Of a stretch of 64,000 nucleotides of DNA, positions 24,524 through 33,865 are shown in pieces. A program made the position numbers and the translations under genes. Numbering within the stretch: position 1 is the stretch's first letter; each line of letters starts with the position of its first letter. Location of the stretch: positions 1-64,000 of the forward strand of contig CALKGK010000005.1 of assembly GCA_938085105.1 (NCBI GenBank). The letters run 5' to 3'. Under the pieces are notes generated by a model that saw nothing but the letters and a program-made list of their open reading frames with translations, was not told the origin of the DNA and did no database searches. Origin of the DNA: an uncultured Flavobacteriales bacterium. Its GTDB lineage: Bacteria > Bacteroidota > Bacteroidia > Flavobacteriales_D > Sanyastnellaceae.

Positions 24524-25933
24524 TTATTTCTGCTCCGGAAAGATCTTCCCTGGGTTAAGGATTCCCTTCGGATCGAAGGCTTTTTTGATGGATCGCATCA
24601 AGTCGAGTTGCACTTTTCCGAAAGCAATGGGCATGTATTCTTTTTGAACCAAACCAATTCCATGCTCTCCGCTCAAGGTTCCACCAAGCGCCACACATAG
24701 CTCAAAAATCTTGGTAATGGCTTTTGGAAGTTGATGGTCCCACGTTTCTTGATCCAAATCTCCTCGAAGAATGTTCACATGCAGGTTCCCATCACCAGCG
24801 TGGCCGTAACAAACACTTTCAAAACCAAAGCTTTGCCCAATCTCTTTCACCCCGCTCAAAAGCTCAGGCAAAGCGAAACGGGGAACAACGGTGTCTTCTT
24901 CCTTATAAATAGAGTGCGCCTTCACCGCCTCTCCCACACGTCTTCTCAAAAACCACAACTTTTCCTTCTGCGCTTCACTTTCGGCAAAGAAAACATCTTC
25001 TGGGTCAAAGGCATCAAGGGTGGTCATCACGAGTTCGCATTGTTTCATCACCTCCTCTTCATCGTTTCCGTCCATTTCAATAAGCAACTGGGCCTGACAT
25101 TCATCGCTTAAAGGAAAAGGGGCCTCTCCTGTGAATTTCTGGGCCAAAAGCACCGCATCGCGTTCCATAAATTCTAGGGCTGAAGGACTCAATCCCGCTT
25201 TAAAAATACCGCTCACTGCTCTGCACGCATCGGTAGCAGAACGAAAAGGAACGAGCATCAAACGGTTTAATCTTGGAAGTGGAAGGAGTTTCAAAGTGGC
25301 TGAAGTAATCACTCCCAAGGTGCCTTCACTCCCCACCATGAGCTGAGTGAGGTTGTATCCCGTTGAATTCTTTAAAGTATTTGCCCCTGTTTGAATGATC
25401 TCTCCATTGGGGAGCACTACTTCTAAATTGAGCACAAAATCTTTCGTCACACCGTACTTCACCGCTCGGGGTCCGCCAGAATTCTCCGCCAAATTCCCAC
25501 CAATAAAACACGTCCCTCTGCTTGCTGGATCAGGAGCATAGAACAATCCGCATTCTGCCACCTTTTCTTGAAGTACTTGGGTAATCACCCCCGGTTGAGT
25601 TAGCACTTGCTGGTTGTCTTCATCGATCTTCAAAATGGCATTCATTCGTTCCAAACACAATCCTACTCCGCCGTGTACACTCAAAGCTCCACCGCTCAGT
25701 CCGGTTCGAGCACCAATGGGTGTAACCGGTAAGTTGTTCTGATAGCAGTAAGCCATAATCATGGAAACCTCTTCTGTACTTTTAGGGAATACAACTAGCT
25801 CTGGAGGAAAAGAGAGGTCTTCTGTATGGTCTTTTCCGTAAGCCTTTCTTCCCTCCTCATCGAGCAGGATTTGATTGCTTTCCAAGTGTTGAACAAAATA
25901 CTGAAAATGGACTTCCTCAAGGGGAGTAAACAT
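24524..25933 (-). CDS. FAD-linked oxidase (GlcD-type glycolate / D-lactate dehydrogenase)
   Basis: A 469-residue flavoprotein. The N-terminal PCMH-type FAD domain (about 35-215) has PVTPIGARTGLSGGALSV, ILKIDEDNQQVLTQPGV, FYAPDPASRGTCFIGGNLAE and GSEGTLGVITSATLKLLPLP. The C-terminal FAD-oxidase domain has VCYGHAGDGNLHVNIL and LSGEHGIGLVQKEYM, whose histidines bind the substrate carboxylate. This is the GlcD/D-lactate dehydrogenase family; glycolate, D-lactate or D-2-hydroxyglutarate cannot be told apart by sequence. No GlcE or GlcF gene is adjacent. The start at 25933 lies close to, and divergent from, the DPP-IV gene. Confidence 0.88.
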   Translation of the reverse strand: MFTPLEEVHFQYFVQHLESNQILLDEEGRKAYGKDHTEDLSFPPELVVFPKSTEEVSMIMAYCYQNNLPVTPIGARTGLSGGALSVHGGVGLCLERMNAILKIDEDNQQVLTQPGVITQVLQEKVAECGLFYAPDPASRGTCFIGGNLAENSGGPRAVKYGVTKDFVLNLEVVLPNGEIIQTGANTLKNSTGYNLTQLMVGSEGTLGVITSATLKLLPLPRLNRLMLVPFRSATDACRAVSGIFKAGLSPSALEFMERDAVLLAQKFTGEAPFPLSDECQAQLLIEMDGNDEEEVMKQCELVMTTLDAFDPEDVFFAESEAQKEKLWFLRRRVGEAVKAHSIYKEEDTVVPRFALPELLSGVKEIGQSFGFESVCYGHAGDGNLHVNILRGDLDQETWDHQLPKAITKIFELCVALGGTLSGEHGIGLVQKEYMPIAFGKVQLDLMRSIKKAFDPKGILNPGKIFPEQK

Positions 25934-26026
25934 GGTATTGCTTTTGTGTATGATGATTCTATGAAGAGAAGCGAAAGGTTTTTTTTATCTTCGGCCGTTC
26001 TCAGTTCAAAAGTAATGCATAATCAC

Positions 26027-28249
26027 ATGAATAAAATATCCCTTCTTTTTCTTTGTTTGAGCGCTTTCATGGTTTCCAGTACAGCAGCCATCGCCCAGAA
26101 AAAAGAAATTAAAAAATCCCTGAGCAACGAATCCATTTGGGCCAGTGGAGAATTCAGCGCTAGCTACGTTTCTGGAGTTCGTTCGATGAAAGATGGTGAG
26201 CATTACACGAGCATGGACTACAGCAAAGAAAATGGTGTTGAAATCAATAAGTACAGCTACAAAACGGGAGAAAAAGTGGCTACCCTCGCCAGCTCTTTGA
26301 GTATTTTCTCAAAAGCTGAAACGAACATCGACGATTACGAATTTAGCGCAGATGAAAGTCAGTTGTTGATTTCGACCGAAACGGAAAGCATTTACCGCCA
26401 TTCAAGTAGAGCCAACTATTACATCTACAACATCGAAAAACAAAAGGCCTTTCCACTGAGCGATTTCAACAAAGGGAAACAACGCCTGGCTTGTTTCTCA
26501 CCTGAGGGAAATAGGGTGGCTTTTGTTCGCGATAACGACATTTATGTGCTTGATGTGAAGTACCGGAAGGAGATTCGCGTTACCGAAGATGGTAAGATGA
26601 ATGAGATCATCAACGGTGCTACGGATTGGGTGTACGAAGAAGAATTTGGTTTCGATAAAGGTTTGTATTGGTCGCCCGAAGGAAATCGTTTGGCCTACTA
26701 CAAATTCGACGAAACGAAAGTGAAGGAATTTCAAATGGCGATGTACGGTTCGCTCTACCCCGACCAGTACACCTTCAAATACCCAAAAGCCGGAGAAACC
26801 AACAGTAAAGTGAGCATCTACGTGTATGACCTGGCTTCAAACACCTCCAAGCAAGTAGACACCGGAAAGGAAGACGATCAATACATTCCAAGAATTAAGT
26901 GGACCGAAGACAATGACGCTCTTTGTGTGATGCGTTTGAACAGACACCAAAATCATTTGGAATTCTTGCTCACTGACATCTCCAAACCTCAGCCCTTTCA
27001 GTTGGAAACCAGCCTGATCTATGAAGAGCGTTCAAGCACTTACATCGAAATCAACGACAACTTGATCTTTTTGGACGGTGGAAAAGGCTTTTTATGGAAT
27101 TCTGAAAAGGACGGCTACAACCACATCTACCAGTTCGATATGAACGGCAAGCAAGTGCAGCAAGTGACATCTGGCGAGTGGGATGTAATTACCTTTTACG
27201 GATATGATGAGCGCAGCGGACAAGTGTACTACAGTTCTTCCGCCAAAAGCACCTTAGAAGAACACATCTACGCCAAAGGGTTGAAGAAACGCTCCTTCAA
27301 CCAACTTACCGAACGCAAAGGTCAACACTCCGCCGATTTCAGCGAAGGCTTCAAGTATTTCATCGATTACCATACTGACGCCAACACGCCTTACTACATC
27401 ACCTTAAAGAACGGCAGAGGAAAAACCATCCGTGTGTTGGAAGACAATGCACGATTGAAAGCTACATTGGCCTCTTACGAGCTTCAACCCAAAGAATTTT
27501 TCACCTTCACGAACAGTGAGGGCATTGATTTGAACTGTTGGATGATCAAACCCGCGAATTTTGACCCCAACAAGGAATACCCGGTATATGTTAATATTTA
27601 CGGTGGTCCGGGACACAACACCGTTGTTGATTCATGGGAAGGGAGAAACTACCTCTTTCACCAGTTGCTCGCTCAAGAAGGCTACATTGTTGCTAGTGTT
27701 GATCCACGAGGAACCATGTACCGCGGAAAAGAATTCAAGCACAGTACCTACATGCAATTGGGCAAACTAGAAACCCAGGATTTTATCGATTTTGGAAAGC
27801 ACCTTGCCGCTCAAAGTTATGTTGATGGAAAGCGCATTGGAATTCAAGGATGGAGCTATGGAGGATACATGACCAGCCTTGCCATGACCAAGGGCGCCGA
27901 AGTGTACAGCATGGGAATTGCTGTAGCACCTGTTACCAACTGGAGGTATTACGATTCCATTTACACCGAGCGATTCATGCGCACCCCGCAGGAAAATGCA
28001 GATGGATATGACGACAATTCTCCCATCAACCATGTGGACAAGCTCAAAGGTCCATTTTTGCTCGTTCATGGAAGTGCGGATGACAACGTGCATTACCAGA
28101 ACACCATGGAAATGATCGATGCCCTTGTTCGCGCAAACAAGCAATTTGACCTTTTCATCTACCCCAACAAAAATCATGGCATTTATGGTGGAAATACTCG
28201 ACTCCACCTCTTCACGAAAATGACCAATTTTATAAAAGCCAACCTGTAA
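26027..28249 (+). CDS. Dipeptidyl-peptidase IV family serine protease
   Basis: About 740 residues from the ATG at 26027, which begins a signal peptide (MNKISLLFLCLSAFMVSSTAAIAQ); longer starts overlap the divergent oxidase gene. The N-terminal eight-bladed propeller includes DWVYEEEFGF, the double-Glu motif of DPP-IV that binds the free amino terminus. The C-terminal alpha/beta hydrolase has the nucleophile GWSYGGYM, the acid in HGSADDNVHYQN and the base in YPNKNHGIYGG. It removes Xaa-Pro or Xaa-Ala dipeptides in the periplasm. Two peptide transporters follow 39 bp and further downstream, a clear peptide-use module. Confidence 0.93.
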   Translation: MNKISLLFLCLSAFMVSSTAAIAQKKEIKKSLSNESIWASGEFSASYVSGVRSMKDGEHYTSMDYSKENGVEINKYSYKTGEKVATLASSLSIFSKAETNIDDYEFSADESQLLISTETESIYRHSSRANYYIYNIEKQKAFPLSDFNKGKQRLACFSPEGNRVAFVRDNDIYVLDVKYRKEIRVTEDGKMNEIINGATDWVYEEEFGFDKGLYWSPEGNRLAYYKFDETKVKEFQMAMYGSLYPDQYTFKYPKAGETNSKVSIYVYDLASNTSKQVDTGKEDDQYIPRIKWTEDNDALCVMRLNRHQNHLEFLLTDISKPQPFQLETSLIYEERSSTYIEINDNLIFLDGGKGFLWNSEKDGYNHIYQFDMNGKQVQQVTSGEWDVITFYGYDERSGQVYYSSSAKSTLEEHIYAKGLKKRSFNQLTERKGQHSADFSEGFKYFIDYHTDANTPYYITLKNGRGKTIRVLEDNARLKATLASYELQPKEFFTFTNSEGIDLNCWMIKPANFDPNKEYPVYVNIYGGPGHNTVVDSWEGRNYLFHQLLAQEGYIVASVDPRGTMYRGKEFKHSTYMQLGKLETQDFIDFGKHLAAQSYVDGKRIGIQGWSYGGYMTSLAMTKGAEVYSMGIAVAPVTNWRYYDSIYTERFMRTPQENADGYDDNSPINHVDKLKGPFLLVHGSADDNVHYQNTMEMIDALVRANKQFDLFIYPNKNHGIYGGNTRLHLFTKMTNFIKANL

Positions 28250-28288
28250 GAAACTTCGAAAGGAAGAGAAACCTAAACCAATAGAACC

Positions 28289-30148
28289 ATGAATCAACAA
28301 CGCTCAGAAATTCTCGGACATCCTACTGGATTGTTTGTCCTGTTCTTCACCGAAATGTGGGAACGCTTCTCCTATTATGGAATGCGTGCCATTTTGGTAC
28401 TTTACATCACGACCAGTGTTACTGACATCAACCCAGGATTGGGTTGGTCTGAAACCGAAGCACTCGAACTTTACGGCTGGTACACCATGTTGGTATATGT
28501 GATGTCAATTCCCGGCGGTATTTTGGCTGATAAGTGGCTCGGACAGAAGCGAAGTGTAATGATCGGTGGATTGATACTCGTTGCTGGTCATGGAATCTTG
28601 GCCGTAGAGCAAATGTGGGCATTTTACTCTGGTCTAGCCTTGATTGTGATTGGTGTGGGTGGATTGAAACCCAACATCTCCACCATGGTTGGAGGATTGT
28701 ACCCCGAAGGTGACATTCGAAGAGACAAAGGTTTTACCATCTTTTATATCGGAATTAACCTCGGAGCAGCCCTCTCTTCTTTAGCTGTAGGTTACATCGG
28801 TGAGAACATCGGGTGGCACTATGGGTTTGGGCTAGCTGGAATTGGAATGTTGCTTGGACAAGTGGTTTATATGCTTGGACAAAAACACCTGACTGGAATT
28901 GGGGACAAGCCCAAGCTCGGTGCGAAAAGCGGTGATGAAAACGCGGGAAGTTCCTTGGGTGAATTGCTTGTGAGAGCCATCAAAACGCCAGCATCATTGA
29001 TTGTTAGTTTGCTTATTATCGGTTTCTCGATCTATCTTTTAGCTACGGGAACTGTTGGATACGGACTCCTCGGCATCTTCTTGGCCGTCGTTGTTGGTTT
29101 GATGATTGCCATCTACCAAGAGCTCACCAAAATTGAAAAAGACCGATATGTGGTTTTGCTCCTATCCTTCATCATTGTCATTGTCTTCTGGGGCGCATTT
29201 GAGCAAGCTGGTGGACTCATGAACCTATACACAAAGGACAAAGTGAATCGTGTTGTGGGAGGATTTGAAATTCCTGCATCTGTATTCCAAAGTGTGAATG
29301 CTATTTTCATCATTATCTTTGGTACCATTGTAGCCAACTTCTGGGCGAAGCGAAAAATCAAAGGGAAAGAATCTTCTTCACTCTTCAAAATGGCCATCGG
29401 TACCATCATCATGGGTGTTGGTTTCCTCGCCATGGTGAAAGCTTCTCTTGAAGTACTCTCTACAGGTGAGGCAGCCTTGATTTGGATCATTGTGGCCTAC
29501 CTACTCCACACCATTGGTGAGTTGAGTGCTAGTCCGGTTGCACTCTCATTCATCACCAAATTGGCTCCAGCGAAGTACGTTTCTATTTTGATGGGGGTTT
29601 ATTTTGCTGCCACAGGACTAGGAAACAAAGTTGCCGGTGCCATTGGTGAGGCGTCACAAACTGAAGGAATTGAAGTACGTATTGCTTCCAACAGTACCAT
29701 GGAAAGTCTAACATTCGCTCCACTCGACTCCTTGAAAAAAGCAGCCTCGTTTGAAGTCAGCACTATGGCATATGTGGACAATCAGTCGCTCATCATCAAG
29801 GACGAAAAAGGAACAGAAATTCAGAACATGTTGACCTTTGACGAGGAAAACAAAGCGCGATTGATCGAACAAATGAGTGGTGAAGAACACAGCAACAACG
29901 ATCCGCTTGTAGTGAATTTCAGTTTTGAGAACGCCAAAGATGCCAAGTCACTGAAAGACGACACAGCCAATGCAGTTGCCTTGGGCAATTATACATCTGA
30001 GGTTGAAGTCTTCAAAGTTGCGAACAAACGAGAACTGAACACCTTCTTGATGATTTTCATCTTCACTCTTGGGTTTGGTTTGATCCTCATACTCTTCTTG
30101 AAAAAATTGAAAGCACTCACCCACGGTGTGGAAGAGGCTGAGAAATAA
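28289..30148 (+). CDS. POT family proton:di/tripeptide symporter with periplasmic insert
   Basis: A 619-residue major-facilitator protein. The proton-coupling motif ExxERFxYY is present as EMWERFSYYGMRA (about 18-30), and GGLKPNISTMVG and FTIFYIGINLGA are family motifs. POT proteins usually have about 500 residues; here about 120 extra polar residues (about 455-578, VRIASNSTMESLTFAP to SEVEVFKVANKRELN) come between the penultimate and last membrane segments, a loop predicted periplasmic. It is 39 bp after the DPP-IV gene and 8 bp before a second POT gene. Expected to import the dipeptides made by DPP-IV. The role of the insert is unknown. Confidence 0.92.
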   Translation: MNQQRSEILGHPTGLFVLFFTEMWERFSYYGMRAILVLYITTSVTDINPGLGWSETEALELYGWYTMLVYVMSIPGGILADKWLGQKRSVMIGGLILVAGHGILAVEQMWAFYSGLALIVIGVGGLKPNISTMVGGLYPEGDIRRDKGFTIFYIGINLGAALSSLAVGYIGENIGWHYGFGLAGIGMLLGQVVYMLGQKHLTGIGDKPKLGAKSGDENAGSSLGELLVRAIKTPASLIVSLLIIGFSIYLLATGTVGYGLLGIFLAVVVGLMIAIYQELTKIEKDRYVVLLLSFIIVIVFWGAFEQAGGLMNLYTKDKVNRVVGGFEIPASVFQSVNAIFIIIFGTIVANFWAKRKIKGKESSSLFKMAIGTIIMGVGFLAMVKASLEVLSTGEAALIWIIVAYLLHTIGELSASPVALSFITKLAPAKYVSILMGVYFAATGLGNKVAGAIGEASQTEGIEVRIASNSTMESLTFAPLDSLKKAASFEVSTMAYVDNQSLIIKDEKGTEIQNMLTFDEENKARLIEQMSGEEHSNNDPLVVNFSFENAKDAKSLKDDTANAVALGNYTSEVEVFKVANKRELNTFLMIFIFTLGFGLILILFLKKLKALTHGVEEAEK

Positions 30149-30156
30149 TTGAAGCT

Positions 30157-31701
30157 ATGTCGTTAACTGTCGGACTCTTAATCTTTGCATGGGTATTCGT
30201 CTTAGTATGGATTCCCATCGTTATCCTATCACAAAGAAAAGTGCATCCCAAAGCACTTTTCACTTTGTTCTTTGCTGAGCTTTGGGAACGTTTTTCCTTT
30301 TATGGAATGCGTGCCTTGTTGGTGCTTTACATGACCAAGGTGCTCTTCGATCAAATCTCTCAAGGCGAGGCCGATGCCAAAGCTTATGGGATTTATGGAG
30401 CTTACGGTGCACTTGTGTATGGTATGCCTGTTATCGGAGGCTTGTTGGCGGATAAGCTACTCGGTTTCCGAAAAGCCATTCTCTTTGGTGGTATCTTAAT
30501 GGCCATTGGTCACTTCGTGCTTGCCCTTGAGAATACGCTCTTGTTCTACCTTGCTTTGGCATTCATCATTGTTGGAAACGGATTCTTCAAACCCAACATT
30601 TCCAGCTTCTTGGGCACATTTTACGGGGCCAATGATGCACGAAAAGATGGTGCATTTACCATTTTCTACATGGGGGTGAACTTGGGAGCATTCCTCGCGC
30701 CGCTAACTTGTGGATACTTAGGTGAAACCATTGGTTGGCACTGGGGATTCGGTGTGGCTGGAATTGGGATGTTGATCGGACTCGTGGTCTTCTGGGGAAA
30801 CATGCGGAAGTTCGAAGACAAAGGAAACATGCCGGAACTCGGCGCGCGTTCTTTGATTGGTGCTTTTAAGTTTAATCACCTCGTCATTCTCGCTTCCATT
30901 CTATTGGTGCCCTTGTGTGCGCTGATGCTTAACTTGAACGACTACCTCCTCTACATTCTCTTAACGCTTGGAGTGGTGATCATTGGTTATTTGATTATCT
31001 ATTCGTTGCTCATTGCTGAGAAACAAGAAGGTCGAAGACTGCTCACCGTTGTGGTTTTGTTCTTCTTTCACATGCTCTTTTGGGCCCTGTTTGAGCAAGC
31101 CGGTGGATCACTAACCCTCTTTGCTGAGCGAAATGTAGATCGTATGGTGATGGGAAGCGAAATCCCAACGTCCATCTTCCAATCGGTGAATCCTTTGTTC
31201 ATCATTCTTCTTGCGCCAGTGTTCTCTTGGTTCTGGTTGAAACTGAACAAAACAGGGAAAGAGCCGAGTACCCCAATGAAATTTGTACTCGGACTATTCC
31301 AACTTGGTTTAGGGTTTGGAATCATTGTTTTTGCAGCAAAATTCATGTCCAACGACGGAATGGTTCCTGTCATCTTCTTGATTCTCATGTATCTATTGCA
31401 TACCATGGGTGAGCTTTGCCTTTCCCCTATTGGTTTGTCGATGGTAACCAAACTCAGCCCTGGAAAAATCGTAGGCTTTGTGATGGGTGCCTGGTTCCTG
31501 TCCATCTCCTTTGCACACGAATTGGCGGCATTTTTAGGAAAACAAACCACCATTCCTTCTGAAAACGCGAGCACGGCAGAAACCTTGATGGGCTTTAGTG
31601 ACGTGTATCTCGTTTGGGGCTTTTATGTGGTGATGGGTGGAACGGTCCTCCTTCTCCTCTTGGTACCTACCTTAAAGAAGTGGATGTCGGGCATCAACTA
31701 A
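30157..31701 (+). CDS. POT family proton:di/tripeptide symporter
   Basis: A 514-residue peptide transporter, paralogue of the preceding gene (both share ERFSxYGMRAxLVLY, FKPNIS, FTIFYMGVNLGA and SIFQSVNPLFI). The ExxERFxYY motif is AELWERFSFYGMRA. Unlike its neighbour it has a normal short loop before the last helix and an extra N-terminal hydrophobic segment (SLTVGLLIFAWVFVLVWIPI). Tandem POT genes probably differ in peptide preference. A strong terminator closes the DPP-POT-POT operon. Confidence 0.93.
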   Translation: MSLTVGLLIFAWVFVLVWIPIVILSQRKVHPKALFTLFFAELWERFSFYGMRALLVLYMTKVLFDQISQGEADAKAYGIYGAYGALVYGMPVIGGLLADKLLGFRKAILFGGILMAIGHFVLALENTLLFYLALAFIIVGNGFFKPNISSFLGTFYGANDARKDGAFTIFYMGVNLGAFLAPLTCGYLGETIGWHWGFGVAGIGMLIGLVVFWGNMRKFEDKGNMPELGARSLIGAFKFNHLVILASILLVPLCALMLNLNDYLLYILLTLGVVIIGYLIIYSLLIAEKQEGRRLLTVVVLFFFHMLFWALFEQAGGSLTLFAERNVDRMVMGSEIPTSIFQSVNPLFIILLAPVFSWFWLKLNKTGKEPSTPMKFVLGLFQLGLGFGIIVFAAKFMSNDGMVPVIFLILMYLLHTMGELCLSPIGLSMVTKLSPGKIVGFVMGAWFLSISFAHELAAFLGKQTTIPSENASTAETLMGFSDVYLVWGFYVVMGGTVLLLLLVPTLKKWMSGIN

Positions 31702-31727
31702 ACTCAAGCCACTTAACATACTTTCAA

Positions 31728-31758
31728 AGCAGGAGCCTTCATCGCTCCTGCTTTTTTT
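31728..31758 (+). terminator. Terminator of the DPP-IV/POT operon
   Basis: AGCAGGAGC-CTTCATC-GCTCCTGCT followed by seven T residues: a 9-bp perfect stem. Confidence 0.9.
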
Positions 31759-31763
31759 GCATC

Positions 31764-31793
31764 TTTGTAGGGCAGCATTAGGAAATGCCTTTG
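31764..31793 (+). promoter_or_regulatory. Promoter of the thioredoxin-like gene
   Basis: TTTG at 31764-31767, an 18-nt spacer, and TGCCTTTG at 31786-31793, close to the Bacteroidota consensus TTTG-N19-TAnnTTTG. The start codon is 37 nt downstream. Confidence 0.5.
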
Positions 31794-31830
31794 GTATGTT
31801 CCTTGTATTGATTGCAGTAAATACTATTCC

Positions 31831-32376
31831 ATGAAGAAATTGACCTTTTTGCTCTTATTGATGATTTCGTCTTTTGCCATTCAGGCGCAAAGTCAGCAAA
31901 TCAATTGGATGAGCATCGAAGAAGCCGTAGAAGCCAATAAAAAAGAGCCTCGAAAAATTTTGATTGACGTTTACACCAAGTGGTGCGGACCGTGCAAGAT
32001 GATGATGAAAAACACCTTCACCAATGCCGATGTCATCAGCTATATCAACGCTAATTTTTACGCAGTAAAGTTTGACGCTGAATCTCCAGATGCGGTAACC
32101 TTCAAAGGTCAATTGTTTGAAAATCCTGATTACAATCCAGAAGCTAAAGGAAGAAACGGAGTACACCAGTTTTCAAGAGCGCTTCAAGTGAGAGCTTATC
32201 CTACCATTGTTTATTTGGACGAAGGATTGAATGTCATAGCACCTATCAGCGGTTACAGAACTCCCCCACAGTTGGAGTTGTATCTGAAGTTGGTTGCTGA
32301 GGAAGCCTACAAAACCGTAGTTACAGAAGACGATTGGGCAGAATATCAGGCAAATTTTAAGCCCACGTTCAACTAA
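31831..32376 (+). CDS. Periplasmic thioredoxin-family protein
   Basis: A 181-residue protein with a signal peptide (residues 1-20, ending FAIQAQ). The thioredoxin domain has the redox motif TKWCGPCKMM (Cys52, Cys55). Downstream, RAYPTIVYLDEG carries the cis-proline after the usual beta strand. Unlike cytoplasmic thioredoxin it has an insert after the active site (FENPDYNPEAKGRNGVHQFS), as in DUF255 or thioredoxin_7 types. Probably reduces or repairs disulfides in the envelope. Monocistronic, with a promoter at 31764 and a terminator at 32398. Confidence 0.9.
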   Translation: MKKLTFLLLLMISSFAIQAQSQQINWMSIEEAVEANKKEPRKILIDVYTKWCGPCKMMMKNTFTNADVISYINANFYAVKFDAESPDAVTFKGQLFENPDYNPEAKGRNGVHQFSRALQVRAYPTIVYLDEGLNVIAPISGYRTPPQLELYLKLVAEEAYKTVVTEDDWAEYQANFKPTFN

Positions 32377-32397
32377 TTGAAGACTTAATTGTTCTTG

Positions 32398-32420
32398 AGG
32401 AGGCTACGGTCTCCTTTTTT
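32398..32420 (+). terminator. Terminator after the thioredoxin-like gene
   Basis: AGGAG-GCTACGGT-CTCCT followed by a T run; a short 5-bp stem, but well placed 22 nt after the stop. Confidence 0.6.
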
Positions 32421-32480
32421 GTGTAACCAAGACCTGAAAAAGGAAGTATAAGGCTCGATTGGCCTTTGATTTTTAGCTAT

Positions 32481-32511
32481 ATTGCTAACCGTTTTTAACA
32501 CTATAAATTTG
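32481..32511 (+). promoter_or_regulatory. Promoter of gltA, almost at the start codon
   Basis: ATTG (32481-32484), exactly 19 nt, then TAAATTTG (32504-32511), a perfect -7 element. The gltA ATG is at 32519, so the predicted transcript start is only a few nucleotides before the start codon and leaves no room for a ribosome-binding site. Confidence 0.55.
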
Positions 32512-32518
32512 CATCGAA

Positions 32519-33805
32519 ATGAGCGAAACTGCACGGATAATTCTTGACGGAAAAGAGTACGAACTACCAGTAATTGTTGGAACTGAGGATGAAAAAGCCA
32601 TCGACATCAGTAAACTTCGTAGTGCTTCCGGTTACATTACTATTGACCCCGGATTCAAGAATACCGGTTCCTGCAAATCTGCCATCACTTACCTCGATGG
32701 TGAAAATGGTATTCTAAGATACCGTGGTTATCCTATCGAACAACTGGCTGAAAAAGCTTCTTTTCTTGAAGTGGCTTACCTTTTGATTAAGGGTGACCTT
32801 CCCAATCAAAAAGAATTGGATTGGTTTGTGAACAGCATCACCAAGCACACTTTGGTGCACGAAGACATGAAGCGTTTCTTCGAAGCGTTTCCAACAGACG
32901 CTCACCCCATGGGGATTCTTTCCTCGATGATTGCGAGCTTGTCTACCTTCTACCCAGAATCTCAAAACCCGAACCGTTCGATCGAAGATGTGGAATTGAC
33001 CATGCATCGAGTAATTGCCAAGTTGCCAACGCTCGCGGCTCAAGCATACAAGAACAACATGGGGCATCCTGTAGTATATCCAAACAATGGACTTTCTTAC
33101 ACTGAGAACTTCCTTCAAATGATGTTTGGACTTCCTACTGAAGATTATAAAGTGAATCCAGTGGTGAATGACGCATTGAACAAATTGCTCATTCTTCACG
33201 CCGATCACGAACAAAACTGTTCTGCTTCCACGGTAAGAATCGTTGGTTCATCGCAAGCAAACCTCTACTCTGCAATTTCTGCGGGTATCGCTGCACTTTG
33301 GGGTCCACTTCACGGTGGTGCAAACCAAGCAGTGATTGAAATGCTCGAAACCATTAAGAACGATGGTGGTGGTTTGCAAAAATGGGTAGATAAAGCAAAA
33401 GATAAATCAGACAGCTTCCGCTTGATGGGCTTTGGTCACCGCGTTTACAAAAACTTTGACCCTCGTGCGAAAATCATCAAGAAAGCAGCAGACGATGTGC
33501 TTGACGCTTTGGGAATTGATGATCCAGTATTGGAAATCGCCAAAGAACTTGAAGCTGTTGCATTGAAAGACCAGTACTTTGTGGATCGTGGACTCTATCC
33601 TAACGTTGATTTCTATTCAGGAATCATCTACAGAGCATTGGGCATCCCAACCGACATGTTTACAGTAATGTTTGCCATCGGACGTTTGCCAGGATGGATC
33701 GCTCAATGGAAAGAAATGGTTGAAATGGGAGAACCCATTGGTCGACCACGTCAAGTTTACACAGGAGCGAACGATCGCAACTATGTGGACATCAGCAATA
33801 GATAA
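32519..33805 (+). CDS. gltA: Citrate synthase (type II)
   Basis: A 428-residue enzyme that condenses oxaloacetate with acetyl-CoA as the first step of the TCA cycle. The N-terminal domain of about 50 residues (ARIILDGKEYELPVIVGTED) marks the type II, NADH-regulated hexameric class. The motifs are GYPIEQLAEKASFLEV, LHADHEQNCSASTVR and LWGPLHGGANQAV (catalytic His), MGFGHRVYKNFDPRA (catalytic His and Arg) and VDFYSGI (catalytic Asp). Length is normal. Monocistronic, with its own promoter and terminator. Confidence 0.96.
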   Translation: MSETARIILDGKEYELPVIVGTEDEKAIDISKLRSASGYITIDPGFKNTGSCKSAITYLDGENGILRYRGYPIEQLAEKASFLEVAYLLIKGDLPNQKELDWFVNSITKHTLVHEDMKRFFEAFPTDAHPMGILSSMIASLSTFYPESQNPNRSIEDVELTMHRVIAKLPTLAAQAYKNNMGHPVVYPNNGLSYTENFLQMMFGLPTEDYKVNPVVNDALNKLLILHADHEQNCSASTVRIVGSSQANLYSAISAGIAALWGPLHGGANQAVIEMLETIKNDGGGLQKWVDKAKDKSDSFRLMGFGHRVYKNFDPRAKIIKKAADDVLDALGIDDPVLEIAKELEAVALKDQYFVDRGLYPNVDFYSGIIYRALGIPTDMFTVMFAIGRLPGWIAQWKEMVEMGEPIGRPRQVYTGANDRNYVDISNR

Positions 33806-33824
33806 TAAAGAATCGAACTACCTT

Positions 33825-33853
33825 AAAGGCCCTGCAACTGTGGGGCCTTTTTT
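33825..33853 (+). terminator. Terminator after gltA
   Basis: AAAGGCCC-TGCAACTGT-GGGGCCTTTTTT: an 8-bp stem with six T residues. Confidence 0.88.
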
Positions 33854-33865
33854 ATATTTGAAAAT

